A DNA stretch of 64,000 nucleotides from Diphasiastrum complanatum (GCA_029204225.1 CM055106.1:2290738-2354737), one strand, 5' to 3'. Counted from the first letter of the stretch, positions 11,101 through 24,111 are shown. Program-made: numbers and translations. The notes: a model not told the origin generated them from the letters alone.

Positions 11101-12179
11101 GTTCAGGTACCGTCTATTAGCTTTAAGAAGCTTCTTTGGATTCATTCTTCAGGTACTCTTCTTAGTACCTACACATACCCTTAAGAAAAGTTCAGGACTA
11201 ATATCATAAAATGGTTCATCATTAGATTCTATTTCTAGAACCTGCATATCAAACTGTTAGCATTGATCTACAGTTTCATTTCTTGTCTTCAGGTAATGAT
11301 ACCTGCACTCATATTTTATTAGTTAGAGTAATAAGCTCTAATATTCAAAATACATTTCATACAAAAAGAATGGCAGACTAGATAGCCTTTATTTCTTGGT
11401 CAATTTGGTCTATACAATTTTACACATACCGTCAGTTGTTTCTTCCAAAAAATTCTTAACCGCCTTATTTGATACTATAGGATATTATCTCTTATTTTCA
11501 AACACTGGAGAATCCATTTATTTTGATGACTGGCATGCCTATCAGATGGATACCACACATCCACATTTGATTATGTGACTTAAACAGAAGAATCAACATG
11601 GTTTCACATTACATTCTGATCTTTACTGGTTAATGAATAAGCTTCAAATCTCCTTCTGATGCATCAAATCTAGGGACAAGCTTCTATCAACTAACAGATC
11701 CAATGTAATCCACGTATCAGATTCCACTTCTAACATCACAATTGACATCTAAAACTGTGGATAACTCAATGGTGACAAAGATATTAGTTATGAATTCAAG
11801 TGAATGAATTCTAACCAAGAAATTAATAACCAGTATTAGAATTTTCAGCTCCTTGAAAATCTACTTCAGCTAAGGTACCAAGAAGACATAACGACATTAG
11901 TAAATGTTTAAAAATTAATTACTATAGGAAACGGTCCAAAACAATTTCATTTATGTCCTATACTTGGGCTGAATATCTGATATATCAAAAATCATTTAGT
12001 AGAATGTGAAAAAGTACTAGTATGATCTTTTGAATATAATTCACCATAGGATTTTACTAGAAATGAAATCAGTTATGGAATTTCTATTATTACAATTTTT
12101 TCAAAAAAATTGGACTAGTTTTTTTTATTGACTGGTTTGGCATTACTCCATTAATATTGACAAAATCTATCCAAACACT
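11101..12179. other. Non-coding, no recognised feature
   Basis: AT-rich sequence with scattered short open frames and no motif I recognise on either strand. Confidence 0.5.
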
Positions 12180-12768
12180 CTTGGAAGCTTGCTATAATGC
12201 GGAGAACCTTCTTACCGCCACGAAAGTAGATACCACATGGTACTTGTGCTTTGGTGAGTACTATTTCAATCCCAACAAGAGCTTCAAGTCAACGACCATT
12301 GAGGATCAGATTCCTCTATACCGGACCTACCATCACCTATCTACAACATCAATATAGCGAGGTTTGAACGATGGTATATAATGGAATTCATGGGCAATAT
12401 GCACCAATCCGCCCACAATCCCTAATGCACAGCTCATTGTGGTCCCGTTTCGTCCGAACAGTAGCTACGACCCACTGACAAATCCGAGATGTCGAAGACA
12501 AGAACGGTAAGCAGCTTGAACAGACTCAATGAAAAAAAAAAATTGAAAAAGAAGAAGAAGTCCAACCAAAAGTATTCAAGAACTTACTTTTATTTTCTTG
12601 TTATTCACCGTTCCTTTCATTTTCTCTTTTAATTTCCTCCATCTCTTTTTATATACCCCTTCTCTATTTCCCCCCTCTTCTACCGCTAATTATCGCCAAA
12701 ACTTTTTCTCTCACTTTTCAACCAATTATCATTTCCTCCTCTTGGCTATTCCCCTTCACCTTCATTCT
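12180..12768 (+). repeat. Gypsy II 3' region, copy 1
   Basis: Direct repeat of 15083-15702. Both copies read an AYYNAENLLTATKVDTT-like frame, later an IRSQSLMHSSLW-like frame, and then a non-coding part with a TATA-like TATATACCC followed by a very C/T-rich stretch. Homology ends at about 12768 where this copy departs from the other. It is interpreted as the 3' ORF end and 3' UTR of a gypsy element, because copy 2 leads into a PPT and LTR start. Confidence 0.65.
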
Positions 12769-14220
12769 CACAAAACATCATTACGAAATTTTTTACGTAA
12801 ACTTCAATTTTATGAAATTTGTCAGCCCTTAACACTGATTTGTGACCCAACTGTCAGAGCACATGCATATGACCACTCAAATTGGTTGTAAATCTCTCAT
12901 GCATGTTAGAATCACTATGAAAATCAGCATGCAACTAATCCATGCATGCACAGTACTACAAATTAGGGAAATGACTAGAATGCAATCATAACAATTCCAA
13001 AATTTGCCAATTTTACTCACAAAACTACAAAATTTCAAATGATCATAACTTTGGCTACATGACACCAAATTGGGTACTATAAAGCTCAGTTTAGAGGGAG
13101 ATCAAGTGAACAAGATGCTTGCCACATCAGCCTACCACCTAGGCTTCACACGTGCGAGATCAGAGTGTCATAAAATCTATAGTAGGGCACATTTCCACAT
13201 GACGAAATCATGCAAAAATGTGCAAACACCCATCCTAGCCCAAAATTGATGCTACCAATAGTCTTAAACAATCAGTAAGACTTCCATGAAGCATTCATAT
13301 TGATCCTAAGATGCAGTATAGACTGAAACCGAAGATTTCTTGATTTGTAGAAGTCAAAATAGCTTCAAACTTGATGGAGATGGTGCATAAGCCACCAGCC
13401 ATCATTTTATACATCTGATAGCTTGTTGGGAAGGTAAAAGAAGAATGCTAATCATGATGTAAATAATTCTAGAATGATCTCCTTGTGGATTTGGAGGGAT
13501 CCATCCTCCAAAAATCACCAAAAATGGTCATTTTTTGAACTTTTTTGACTTCCTACAAGTTCAATTGCTGGAATTATTGGTTCTAACTTAAGGAAAAGTT
13601 TCAAAAGACTTTGGTCCACCTCTTTACAAGCTCTACATGGTGTTTTACAGCCACCTACTATCCAATTTTATGAAAAAACAAGCAAAAATGATGATTTTTG
13701 GCTATTTTTTGATTTTTTTCTCACAATAAAGTGGAAATTCATGATATACAACTCTTTCTCTAACGCCAATTTGCAGAATTATAATCATCTAATTGGTCTG
13801 ATCTTGCTGGATTTTGGTTCTTACTATCTATTTTGTGCCAAAAGCATGAAAAACCAAGCAATTTTGACCAAAACATAGCCTAGAATCATAAATCATTGGA
13901 AAGAACTGGCATGCATCATTAATTTCATCATTAATGAACCTTTAAAATAAAGTACACTTGCTGGAAAATTCAGATCTACCAAAGATTTGATCTACACAAG
14001 AAAAAGCTCCAAAAAAGCATCATAAATTGGCCTTCAAGGACAATTCTCCATAAACCCACAAAGAATCCCAAGAGTAATGGATCTTAGAAAAATGCAAATT
14101 GAAACCATGATAGTACACCCACTTGTACCCTTGTTATCCACCCTGGAAGAGAATTCCAATGATCCAATCCGAAATTTCGACGAAAAGGTAGCCCTTCTCC
14201 ATGTTCTCCAATCTTTGTAA
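12769..14220. other. Non-coding, no recognised feature
   Basis: AT-rich sequence without a supported gene. It includes one CTTCACACGTGCGAG copy of a palindromic motif that recurs in the window (13143-13157). The part close to 14200 would be the leader of a minus-strand copia element if the PBS at 14221 is real. Confidence 0.45.
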
Positions 14221-14238
14221 GCCTTGCTCTGATACCAA
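14221..14238 (-). other. Isolated copia-type primer binding site
   Basis: The minus strand reads TTGGTATCAGAGCAAGGC, a near-perfect initiator tRNA-Met PBS followed by a possible leader. No paired LTR is obvious. The sequence on the LTR side (14243-14275) reappears at 10958-10990, which may be the trace of the other end of the element. Confidence 0.55.
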
Positions 14239-14799
14239 TAAAAGGAAAGCTCCCTAAGATCCTGCTTACAAGACAAAACACAATGGAAAACACACTATGG
14301 AGCAACCACCCGACCAAGTAGAAGAAACCAATCAACTCTAGAAGCTTCACCCCCAAGCCAAGGAATAATAAGCATGAAGATAAAGTGAAACCCTGGCAAT
14401 GAATCAATGACCACCATGAGGAGTAAGGCGAGTTTGGCCTCAATCTATAGAGACAAAAGCAACCTGAGCAAATAGCCATGCATAGCTCTAAGTTCCCTAT
14501 ACATAGATTCATTTAGAATAGAGTCCTAAGCATGGACCAACTATTCATAGAATTGCTATTGATATCTCTACACATGCATACATTGTCTCATACCTTGTCT
14601 AAACTCCATTTAGTGTGTTCTGGGCCTCACAAAGATATTAGTTACTTTTGGGTCAGTACTGTCGTGTATCCAAGACTAGGAATATACTGAATCCTACTTA
14701 TTGGCCATGGACCTTCCATCCACCTCAATTATTTTGATCCCTCGCACTGAGGACACTCACTGTAGAACTACTGCGGTACACCAGCACTGGTACCAAAAA

Positions 14800-15789
14800 A
14801 TCTACATGTAACCTGATTCTGGACAACCGGCCCTCTTTGTCAAGAAATATCTAGATATTACAACAAGAGGTGGCTACAAATTGTCGGACAAGTTTGAGGA
14901 ACTTTCCTGGTTTCGGCAGCAATAAGGGCAGATCTAGCATATCATTCCATGTCCGGAAGAAGAGCATGGTCAACTTTGAAGACTCCTAGCATGGGGGCCT
15001 ACAATTGGCCATTAATAAAATTAGAACATGGTTGGAAAACAGCAATCAACTTCACCAGGGCCCTCAACAGATCTTATCATCTTGGAAGCCTACTATAATG
15101 CGGAGAACCTTCTTACCGCCACAAAAGTGGATACCACATGCTACTTGTGCTTTGGTAAGTATTGTTTCAATCCCAACAAGTGCTTCATGTCAACGACCAT
15201 TGAGGATTAGATTCCTTTATACCGGATCTACCATCGCCTATCTGCAACATCTTTCGTCAATATAGAGAGATTGGAACGATGATATACGATGGGATTCATG
15301 GGCAATATGCACTTTGCGTGTGACCCAATCCGCTCACAATCCTTAATGCACAGCTCATTGTGGCCTCGTTTCGCTCGAACGGTAGCTACAACCCACCGAC
15401 AAATCCGAGATGCTGAAGAGAAGAAGGGTAAGCAGCTTGAACAGACTCAATGAAAAAAAACTTGAAAAAAAAAAAAAAAAAGAAAAGGAAAAGAAGTCCA
15501 ACAAAAAGTATTCAAGGGCTCACTTTTATTTTCTTGTTTTTCACCGTTCCTTCCGTTCTCTCTTTTAATTTCCTCCATCTCTTTGTATATACTCCTTCTT
15601 TGTTTCCCCCTCTTCTATCACTGATTATTGCCAAAAAAAAAATTCTCAATTTTCAACCAATTCTCATTTCCCCCTCTTGGCTATTCCCCTTCACCTTCAT
15701 TCATTATGACCTCACGGTTTCACATTGCCATGCACGCCAATATCAATGACATATGCAGGTGCCAAGGGACTAAATTTGTAGTGGGGGCA
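14800..15789 (+). pseudogene. Gypsy II 3' region, copy 2, ending in a PPT
   Basis: Contains the broken AYYNAENLLTATKVDTT frame shared with copy 1, a poly-A-rich stretch (15450-15490), a TATA-like TATATACTCC near 15590 and a C/T-rich leader-like stretch. It ends in GTGGGGGCA (15781-15789), a typical gypsy polypurine tract directly before TGTTAG. A reverse-complement copy of the right half is at 22898-23360, and a short piece at 36420-36490. I do not recognise the encoded protein. Confidence 0.6.
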
Positions 15790-16079
15790 TGTTAGAAGAT
15801 TTTAATGGAAATTCTTCTAATCGATTTCGGCTATCATAAGAGCATAAAGGATATCAGACACCGGAGTCGGGCCACTTACTACAATGGAGAGTACCGATAA
15901 CCCATCAACAAAGTATCTCGAGAATCTAAATATATCGGGAGCGCCAATACCAAAAGAGTTGACAAGTAGCAGATCGGCTAACAAGTAGGAACAAAGCCCA
16001 GAGCCTCACTATTATATTTTACTGCGACGGAAATAAAAGCAAGGTTGAGTCGGCATAAAATACTTGAATCTACTAGAAC
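15790..16079 (+). repeat. Start of gypsy II 3' LTR, truncated
   Basis: Begins TGTTAGAAGATTTTAATGG right after the PPT. The first ~145 bases match the inverted copy at 22898-23041 (which begins TGTTAGAAATTCC). The LTR is cut at about 16080 where the large inverted-repeat arm begins. Confidence 0.6.
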
Positions 16080-16229
16080 TTTCCTTTTTTCAATCCATGC
16101 ACCTTCATTTATCAAATGGTATGGTGCACGTAATATAAAATTTTACATGCACCTGCTACCACTTTCTACCGGAACATGCATGTTAAAAAAAAATATGACA
16201 AAGAAGAAGGTTTAAAAAGTAGTGAAAAA

Positions 16230-16990
16230 TATCTTCGTGTCTAGGAAGGTCTGCCTCCTCAATTGTTGTGCTTCTTCGGTCGTTCCACCCGCATCATAAT
16301 GGCCTTTCGCCTAGGCTACCACTCTCGGCCATCCAAAAGCCCCTCTCATAGTAGACTTGTTTCTAGTGAAAGGAAGATACGCCTTGGTAGGACCGACTAG
16401 GGTAGCAGGCCCATGGATTGGGCCTTTTCCCTCATGAAAGGCCCCAAGCATGTGGATAGAATTTTGACTTCTACAAGCTTTGATGGACAAGCATATACTA
16501 TGTGGTAATTTAGTTTCTACCAACTACTAGAGTCAACCATACTTAGGAACAACCAATATATGGCCCCACCAACTAGGGCGAATGCCTCAGTCCCTTGCCT
16601 TCTAGTGATACAAGCTACAACTGTTTCATTTTGTTATGAATATATATTCCCTCCATAAAGGATATATCGTGATATTTTTAATCCTAGTATCACACAAACA
16701 TATTGCCAAAAGTAATATTTTTTATTCTAATATCACACAAACATGTGGCCAAAAAGATATGTTCTTGATCCTAGTTGTTCCAAAGTAGGATTATTTCTAC
16801 TGGTTTTTGGCGGTGCCAAGTAGGGCGGAAGGCCCAACAACTGAAGCCTTCCCGCATACGAAAGGCCCCAAGCACATGGATAGAATGCAATCATGTCTTA
16901 GACTTTTCCAAGGTTTCATGAACAAATGTATATATGTGGCTAACTAGTATCTAACATCTACCAAAGACAACCCTACTTGGAAACAACGAA
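16230..16990. repeat. Two diverged ~430-bp units in the 3' part of the left arm
   Basis: The blocks around 16430-16600 and 16850-17010 both contain a GGCCCCAAGCAYRTGGATAGAAT core, a VAACTA-rich middle and a final AACRAATATATGGCCCC stretch. They are mirrored at 32300-32480 and 32740-32900 in the right arm. Confidence 0.7.
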
Positions 16991-17029
16991 TATATGGCCC
17001 CCATTGACTAGGATGGAAAAAGATTGTGC

Positions 17030-18470
17030 AAAAAACTTTTACTATAGTATTTGGAAAACTATTACTAGAATGTGCATGTGCCATGTCATTGGCTATCCAC
17101 AAGCACATTTGGTCAAAAACTGTACGTTCTGTGTCTCAGTTTTGTGTTGGCTATCCACTTGAGAATTGTGGTAAACAGGCTTACAAAAATTGTCTAAATT
17201 TAATACATAAAAATTCTACATTTGCTGAGCACTTGGCACTATGTTTGTGTGAAGCCGAGGAAAGGGGTACGATTTTTTGCTGAGTCTTGCTCTCTAACCT
17301 AGCACCATGGGGACACTCTTTAAGATAATCTTGTGTTTCCAAGGTTTGGCCAATTTGGTGAAGCTGAGGAAAAGGGTGAGATTTTTTGCGGAGTCATGCT
17401 CTCTAACTTAGCACCATGGGGACACTCTTTGAGAGAATATTGTGTTTCCAAGGTTTGTCCAATTCAGTGTACCTTCTATTGGGAGACTCCAAGTTCTCAC
17501 CGCAGACTTGATGCCAATCGAGCATGAGCTTTTCCAAGTTAATGTACAAGTGAGAAGTGGTTTTTTAATTTTTTGCCATTTATGGCAATTTTTGCATTTT
17601 GTGCAAATCTTATTTACAATTTTTTCACAATTCCATTTTTGAATTTCTTAAGCAGAATGTGCATGTGGACAACCCACAATGGGCTGTGGTGTATGCACAT
17701 TCTATTGGAATTGTATGTGCCATGTTGGAGCCTGTCATTGGCTATCCATATGCACATTGCCTCAAGAAATTTATGTGCTATATCTCAATCTTATATTGGC
17801 TATCCAGATTGTCAATGTAGACTTGATTTCATATTTAGGAAGGACTCATTTTGCAAATCTTTTGCTATGTTAAGCAAGTAGGTGATCACGAGTGCCTTAG
17901 AAAGACTCGAGACTAGGTCTTTATGTGGCCCTTTCCAATATGCGAGCCCATACAAATGGGCTTGCAACACCTTTTCATTTGACACTATATTGTATTGTGA
18001 TATTATTTCAATGATAAGATGGATTATAGGCATTGCTCAACAAAAATGCCAAGCATGACATGGTAGATTATTGAGTGACATGGGCCTTGCAATTTTTTTG
18101 AGATTATTGCGTGATATCTCTAGCTATTTTTTGAGCAAAAAGTGATAAAGAGTTTACAAAATTTTTATTTTATTCTACAAACAATTACACTTTGAAAAAT
18201 GTTTTGGGAATATGTCCTGCCTTGAAATGAAAGACTTTTTTTTTTATTGAAATTAGTATAAGGTGAAAACCAAACTTAGGGTTTGAGTTTTTATTTTTTC
18301 CTAGCTGGCACACAACAATCATGCTCAGGTTACAACTTTGATTTTGTACTAATACCCTCAAATTTTTGTTGAAATGGGCATGTGCTATGTGGTAGCTCAT
18401 CATTGGCTAACCACATGACATTCCATCGAAGTTTTTCTGTGATATGTGCCAAGTTTTAATTGTCTATGTT
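17030..18470. repeat. Diverged direct repeats in the left-arm 3' region
   Basis: An ATGTGCCATGT...CATTGGCTATCCACA-type block appears near 17080, 17720 and 18380. A separate ~109-bp tandem pair starts at 17251 and 17360 (GAAGCYGAGGAAA... CACCATGGGGACACTCTTT...). The same repeats are present in inverted order at 31000-32200. Confidence 0.7.
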
Positions 18471-18999
18471 AAAAGTAGAAGCAAATTAAAAAATCTCTAC
18501 AGTGAATTTCAAAAGTACCTACTAGAAAATCAACTTCAGTAGAAGATTATGAATATAACACGATGACATTTGTTTTGGGACTTTGAAAGAAAGAGTAATC
18601 TTTTTTGGTGTTTTTTAATGGTCCTAGTGTTAGACAAAAATCATGGATTTTTTTTAAAATAAATCTTTAAATTTTTAAAAATAGCCAAAAAAAAAATGCA
18701 TATTTTTAAGAAAGCACTACAAGTTTTTTTTTTTGCAAACTTCATAAAATCGTCATAATTACAAATGAAATAACATTTCAAGAGGACAAATGATTTCTGA
18801 AACTCAAAATTCTATTAAAATACAAAACGACTGAATTTATATTTGCATATTCTATTTACTTAAAGTACATTTTCTAAGGAATTTTCACTGATGCCTCTCA
18901 ATTCAAAACTTGACATATTCTCAACACTCTCGTTTTTAGCTGATGAAGTGGAAGAGTCCTCTTTTTCATCAGAGTCAACTAGCATATCTTTCTCAGAAT

Positions 19000-21900
19000 C
19001 TGTGTCCAATATTGACAAGAAACATTATAAGTCAACTTTTTTCTATTGATGACGAGTGGAGGATGATGGCTTTTCCATTAATCCAAATTGTTCTTTCAAT
19101 ATAGATATAGTTGATTTTTGTAGATGATTGGTCATTGTTAACTCAAAATTAAACACCAAAACATCTACATCCTGTAAATTCAAATCGTCGACTCTTGGTT
19201 GATTTTTGTGGCAATCTCTTTCTCTTGCCCTTCGGATCTACTTGTAACATTTTGAATTCATACCTTCTCAAAAAAACATTCGTCGAAGTGGTGCGCAACC
19301 AATGGACACGTAGTACTTTTCTCTGTTTGCTATTTTTAATGAAACTAAGTACTTTGGCAAAATGGATGTCCTTCATTGTTTTTTAAAGCTAGAAGTGCAA
19401 CAAGGCTTCCAATTTGGATTTTATTCAGATCACCATGCCACTTCATTTTTGCAGCTTTCACACTTTGCCTATTCTTCTTTGAGCCCACATAAATTTTACA
19501 TTTCTCACCTAGCACAAGCTGCAAGAAATCATTATCTTGAGGAAGATCTGAAGGTTTGACAATTGTAGTTGAAGCTCCTAATTTATGAGGCCAATGAAAT
19601 TCTTCAGTTGTTGATGCGTGTTCGAGATTGAGCAAACTGATGTTTTGTTCCTTGAAAAAGTCCATCCATCAATGCTGATCAAACTCATTAAAAAATTCAT
19701 AAGCTGCTTGATACTTGATTCTAGAAAAAATTTATGAGGCAAATGGATCAACCTCACGATGTTCTCTTTGGACCTTTGTTCTCCTAACATGGACTTCAAA
19801 GGAGACAACACAACAAGCTTGATTTCAGTCGATGGAATGTTAAGCATAAAATCGAACTTCTTCAAGAGGTAGCCATGAAAGTGAATTTGAAAATTGTTTG
19901 CCCCATAATAATATAATGCCCGATTCATTACATTTGATGATAAACTAATGCTGAAAGTTGATATCATTAATATTAGCTATGCATCGTTCTGTTTCATTGG
20001 TGTCTTAATATAATAACGAAAATCATGTGTGTCTGATTAATTGGCTTTGGCACATGTGATTCCTCGACAATGCTTTGGAGCACTGGTAAAGAGAATGTCT
20101 TCTTGTATCTCAATTCTCTGAAATAACTAAACATATGATCAATTTGATCGTGGTGTGGCCCCACAAACAAAATCCTACTTTTATTTTTTTGAAATTTTTT
20201 TTCTCTACTAACATGGACAAGTATGCCAAAACAGTTTGGTATTTATTTTCCCTAGTAGTGTTGTCAAGCTGCAAATAAAGTATCTCTAGAAAATTTTCAC
20301 CAAATTCGCAGATTATTTTTTGTACAATGGTGATCGTCAAATTTGGATCATTTCGAACGTTGGGATAATTAAAAGAAGACCTTGGACTCCAAAGTGCCAT
20401 TAAACACAAGTGCTCCAACAAGATGAACCTGAATGAAATCTGACTCGTTCAAATTTTTGGGCACTGTGACAAAATGAGGCAACATTGTTTTTTTTAGATC
20501 AATGCCATCAATAACAAGGCCGAGATATTTTTGTGAAAATTTCAAACATTTCTTTCAATGCTTGGCCAAGTTGTCTTTCAGTTGTTTGTTGATCTTTGTG
20601 CACTTAAAGGGCTTTTGCAACATCCACTGACAATACAATGAAAATATTTAATAGAATAAAGATATTATAATGTTATCAAAATATATTGCAATTTAATTTC
20701 ATTTCAAAACAAAAAGTATTAAAATCAATGGCAAACTTGATTAATTTTTACCTTTCTCATCATTGGTCTTTGCAAATTGTTTTGCAAATTTTAACAACTC
20801 GCAAGTAGAGCATATTTTCATTTGTAGTTTTTGGGAATCTTTACCAGTCCAAGATCTCTTTTCCATATTCTAAGAAAATATGAGTAATTCAAATAGGGAA
20901 CATTTATTGTTTTGGCAAACTCTTTGTATATAAAAAATACCTCTACTTTTGTAAAACTATTTGGCAAGTGAAAATATAAGAAATTAGGCAATTTCTCTCC
21001 ATACACGTCTATGAAATGCTTTAGCCAGAAGCTGTTGCATTCAAAGCATCTGGAGAGACAGTTCGACCCTGTAATGATCCTTGTAATGTAGGGTCTTTCT
21101 GAAGTCATGCATGCATTCGTTGGAGACTTGAGTGAATTGCTTTGTAAGCTTTGCAACAAACGTCCAAAGCATTAAAAAAATACAAATTATAGGAGTTTTT
21201 GTTCGACCTCACTGTTGCACACAAATAGTAAACCTTTCATCTTTACTTCGTGAAAAGGTTTTTAATCTTAATTCTTCAATATCTTTGATACTCAGTTTCT
21301 GTAAGCAACAAGATGAGCAGCAAATAATAATACATAGCTTTTGAATCTCAGATCTTGTAATCAATTGTTTTTTACATTCGTTAAAATAGGTGAAGATCTC
21401 AAGTCTCTTTTGTATTTTTCTTTTTGTTTGGAGTCTAATTTATAAATAGAACCTGTGACACTTGTGGGTGCTTGAACTAGTTGGAATTTCTTAATTCCGA
21501 ATAGTGGCTCCAACCTCATGATGTTGTAGACCCTCAGAAAGCTCTAAATTTTTAGTAAATATAGCCCTTTTAGATTTAACACGACGAAGATCACTTTGAG
21601 AAGTTCTCCTATGAAGATGTGAGAAGATTGCACATCGAGGATCGATAGACTTACGTTGATGTGTTGATTTACAAGAATCAGTAACTGAGTGAATTGAAGC
21701 TTTTGAATCATCACTCAGTTATTCAACTTGTTCAAAAGAACAATGTTCTAATTGTGCAAAGCCTGTATTTGAAGAGGAAGACGAGGAAGTAACATTTGTC
21801 ACAAGTTGAGTTACGCGTCATTTCTTGAAAAGCATTTACATGATAAATTTCAGAAGGCGAATGAGTAAATGATGATGATGCCACATTTATAGAAACATGG

Positions 21901-22022
21901 TGAGAATCAGGAGTGGCCTTATAAAAAAATCTTTAATTGAAAATATCATATGAAGATGATGCACTTGTTGCTACATATTGAGTTACAACTACTGGAATGA
22001 AAGAGGTAGAACTAGTTGACAT
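19000..22022 (-). pseudogene. DUF7869-like transposase pseudogene, left copy
   Basis: Probable start at 22020-22022 (MSTSSTSF). In order on the minus strand: a Ser-rich N-terminus with stops; a FLKHFIDVYGEK-like and SYFLRIWKRDLG segment; a C-x2-C motif (CSTCELLKFAKQF, near 20800); VIDGIDLKKTMLPHFV (near 20500); VHLVGALVFNG; LYLQLDNTTRENKY (near 20270); HHDQIDHMFSYF (near 20140); and a C-terminal part with NEGHPF and VLRVHWLRTTS (19150-19400). The three Asp-bearing motifs are spaced as in DDE-like RNase H folds, which is the basis for calling it transposase-like. Several stops and frameshifts are shared with the right copy, so the gene was already broken before duplication. Confidence 0.68.
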
Positions 22023-22240
22023 AGTAACCTTGAAAAAAATTGTAACTCAAGACTTATGCTAAGCATAGACCCAAAAGAAATAGTTGACACATAAAACTAA
22101 ATGTGATTCACAATCTTCACATTGTCCTATGCTAATCATAGAACGAATAAAGAGCTATGCCAACTCAATAGAGCTGATCGTTGACTTGATGATGGCCTTC
22201 AGTCAATTGTGGCTGCTATACTCCTCCACTTTCACCCACA
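22023..22240. other. Loop segment without recognised feature
   Basis: Upstream region of the left-copy gene. No TATA box is clear; the open frame 22084-22296 is not supported as a gene. Confidence 0.4.
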
Positions 22241-22381
22241 ACATAGCCCTTTGCAGTTGTCTTTGGTGCCTTTACTCTGTTCATATTAGACCGTAACATG
22301 GCCCCTTGCATTTGCCTTCGGTTCCTTTACTCCTTTCGCATCAGACCGCAACATGCCCCCCTTGCGATTGCCTTCAACTCC
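22241..22381. repeat. 55-bp minisatellite, about 2.5 units
   Basis: Units start at 22241, 22296 and 22351 and share an ACATRGCCCYTTGCA start, a CTTTACTC centre and a TYAGACCGYA end. The third unit is cut by the start of the P450 fragment. Confidence 0.85.
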
Positions 22382-22383
22382 TA

Positions 22384-22897
22384 CAAAAAGTTCGAGAAAG
22401 GAGAATAGAAAGTGTAATCTACAATGATATTATTCAATTTTTGATGTGTTGAATGGATGAAAACAGTGAAAAACTTATAGATGATGAGCTGAAAGATGGT
22501 TTGTTCTCACTATTTATTGGTGGGTTTGAAACTACATCAGCTCTTCTGGATTGGCTTATGGTCTACCTTGAAAAAAATCCGGACATTCTTCATGATGTCA
22601 AGGTTTGTAGGATTTGGAACTATTTTTATCTGATTCAAAAAAAGTATCATCTTTTGGCTCTAATTTTGAATTTAGCCACATATATTCAATTTCAAGAGCC
22701 GAGAATCGTCTCCCTTATAGGTTGAACAACAACATATCAAAATGGCAAAAACATCAATTGAAGAGCCATTGTGTTGTTCAGATCTAGATATGATGCCATT
22801 GACTTGGAGAGTAAGCAGCCACTTTTTCATTCTGCATGTTCTGAAAACACGTAACCTATAACACTCCTTTACATTAAAACAAATAGACTGATTCCCA
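22384..22897 (+). pseudogene. Cytochrome P450 fragment: I-helix exon and following exon
   Basis: Exon A runs from about 22384 to 22602 and reads VRERRIES, then DDELKDGLFSLFIGGFETTS (I-helix with the oxygen-activation signature GGFETT), then LEKNPDILHDVK, and ends at a donor AAG/GTTTGT. It has one in-frame stop at 22447-22449. After a ~118-bp intron, exon B (22721-22810, 30 codons) reads KMAKTSIEEPLCCSDLDMM and ends LTWR/GTAAGC. Exon B and its flanking introns (about 22650-22897) are nearly identical to 34840-35075 in the P450 locus downstream. Exon A has no counterpart there. Homology ends abruptly at 22897 against the inverted gypsy II piece. Confidence 0.85.
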
Positions 22898-23360
22898 GTA
22901 TATTTAGATTCTGGAGATCCTTTGCTGATGACCTGTTGGTGCTCTCCATTGTAGTAGGCATCTCGACTCCAGTGTCTGATATCATTTATGCTCTTGTGAT
23001 AGTCAGAATCGGTGAGAAGAATTTCATTGGAATTTCTAACATGTCTCCTTTACGAATTTGGTGATAGTCCCTCGGCACCTGCATATGAAGTTGACATTGG
23101 CGTTCATGGTGATGTGAAACCGTTAGGCCATAATGAATGAAGGTGAAGGGGAATAGCCAAGAGGGGGAAATGAGAATTGGTTGAAAAGTGAGAGAAATTT
23201 TTTTGGCGATAATCAGTGATAGAAGATGGGGGGAACAGAGAAGGGGTATATATAGAGAGATGGAGGAAATTAAAAGAGAAAACAAAAGGAACGGTGAAAA
23301 ACAAGAAAATAAAAGTGAGCCCTTGAATACTTTTTGTTGGACTTCTTTATCTTTTCTTTT
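22898..23360 (-). repeat. Inverted copy of gypsy II 3' region and LTR start
   Basis: Reverse complement of about 15477-15935. The LTR start (TGTTAG) is at 23041 reading leftward, and the TATA/CT-rich part is at 23100-23320. It abuts the P450 fragment on one side and the right DUF7869-type arm (from 23369) on the other. Confidence 0.75.
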
Positions 23361-24111
23361 ATTTTTTCCTATAATTTGTATTTTTTAAATGCCTTGGATG
23401 TTTGTCGCAAAGCTTACAAAGCAGTTCACTCACGTCTCCAACGAATGCATGCACGACATCAGAAAGACCCAACAGTACAAGGATCGTTACAGGGTCGAAC
23501 GGTCTCTCCAGATGCTTTGAATGCAACTGCTTCTGGCTAAAGCATTTCATAAACGTGCATGGAGAGAAATTGTCTAATTCCTTATATTTTCACTGGCCAG
23601 ATAATTTTACAAAAGTAGAGGTATTTTTTATGTACAAAGAGTTTGCCAAAACAAAAAATGTTTCCTATTTGAGTTACTCATATTTTCTTAGAATTTGGAA
23701 AAGATATCTTGGACTGGTAAAGATTCCCAAAAATCACAAATGATAATATGCTCTACTTGCGAGTTGTTAAAATCTGCAAAACAATTTGCAAAGACCAATG
23801 ATGAGAAAGGTAAAAATTAATCAGGTTTGTCATTGATTTTATTACTTTTTGTTTTGAAATGAATTAAGCTACAATATATTTTAATAGCATTATAATATCT
23901 TTATTTTATTAAATATTTTCATTGTATTTTTAGTGGATGTTGCAAAAGCCCTTCAAGTGCACAGAGATCAACAAACCATTGAAAGACAATTTGACTAAGC
24001 ATCGAAAGAAATGTTGGAATTTTCACAAAAATATCTCGGCCTTGTTATTGATGGCATGGATCAGAAGAAAACAATCTTGACTCATTTTGTCAGAGTGCCC
24101 AAAAATTTGAA

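Larger units (their letters stand above)
16080..22022 (-). mobile_element. DUF7869-type element, left copy (left arm of a giant inverted repeat)
   Basis: Positions 16080-21195 are the inverted complement of 23369-24116 plus 28965-33245. The homologous part of each arm is about 5.0-5.1 kb. The left copy also keeps the 5' part of the gene up to 22022. The transposase-like gene occupies about 19000-22022; 16080-19000 is a 3' non-coding part made of diverged internal repeats. Terminal repeats or target duplications were not found at 16080. The call as a mobile element rests on the transposase-like gene, its multicopy state and a related copy at 46-50 kb. Confidence 0.65.

Noticed and set aside
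16311-16523. 70-codon frames at 16311-16523 and 32794-33006
   Set aside because: Open in both arms because the arms are near copies; no domain and no codon bias, located in the non-coding repeat part of the element.
22084-22296. 70-codon plus-strand frame in the loop
   Set aside because: Runs through the 55-bp minisatellite and shows no domain.
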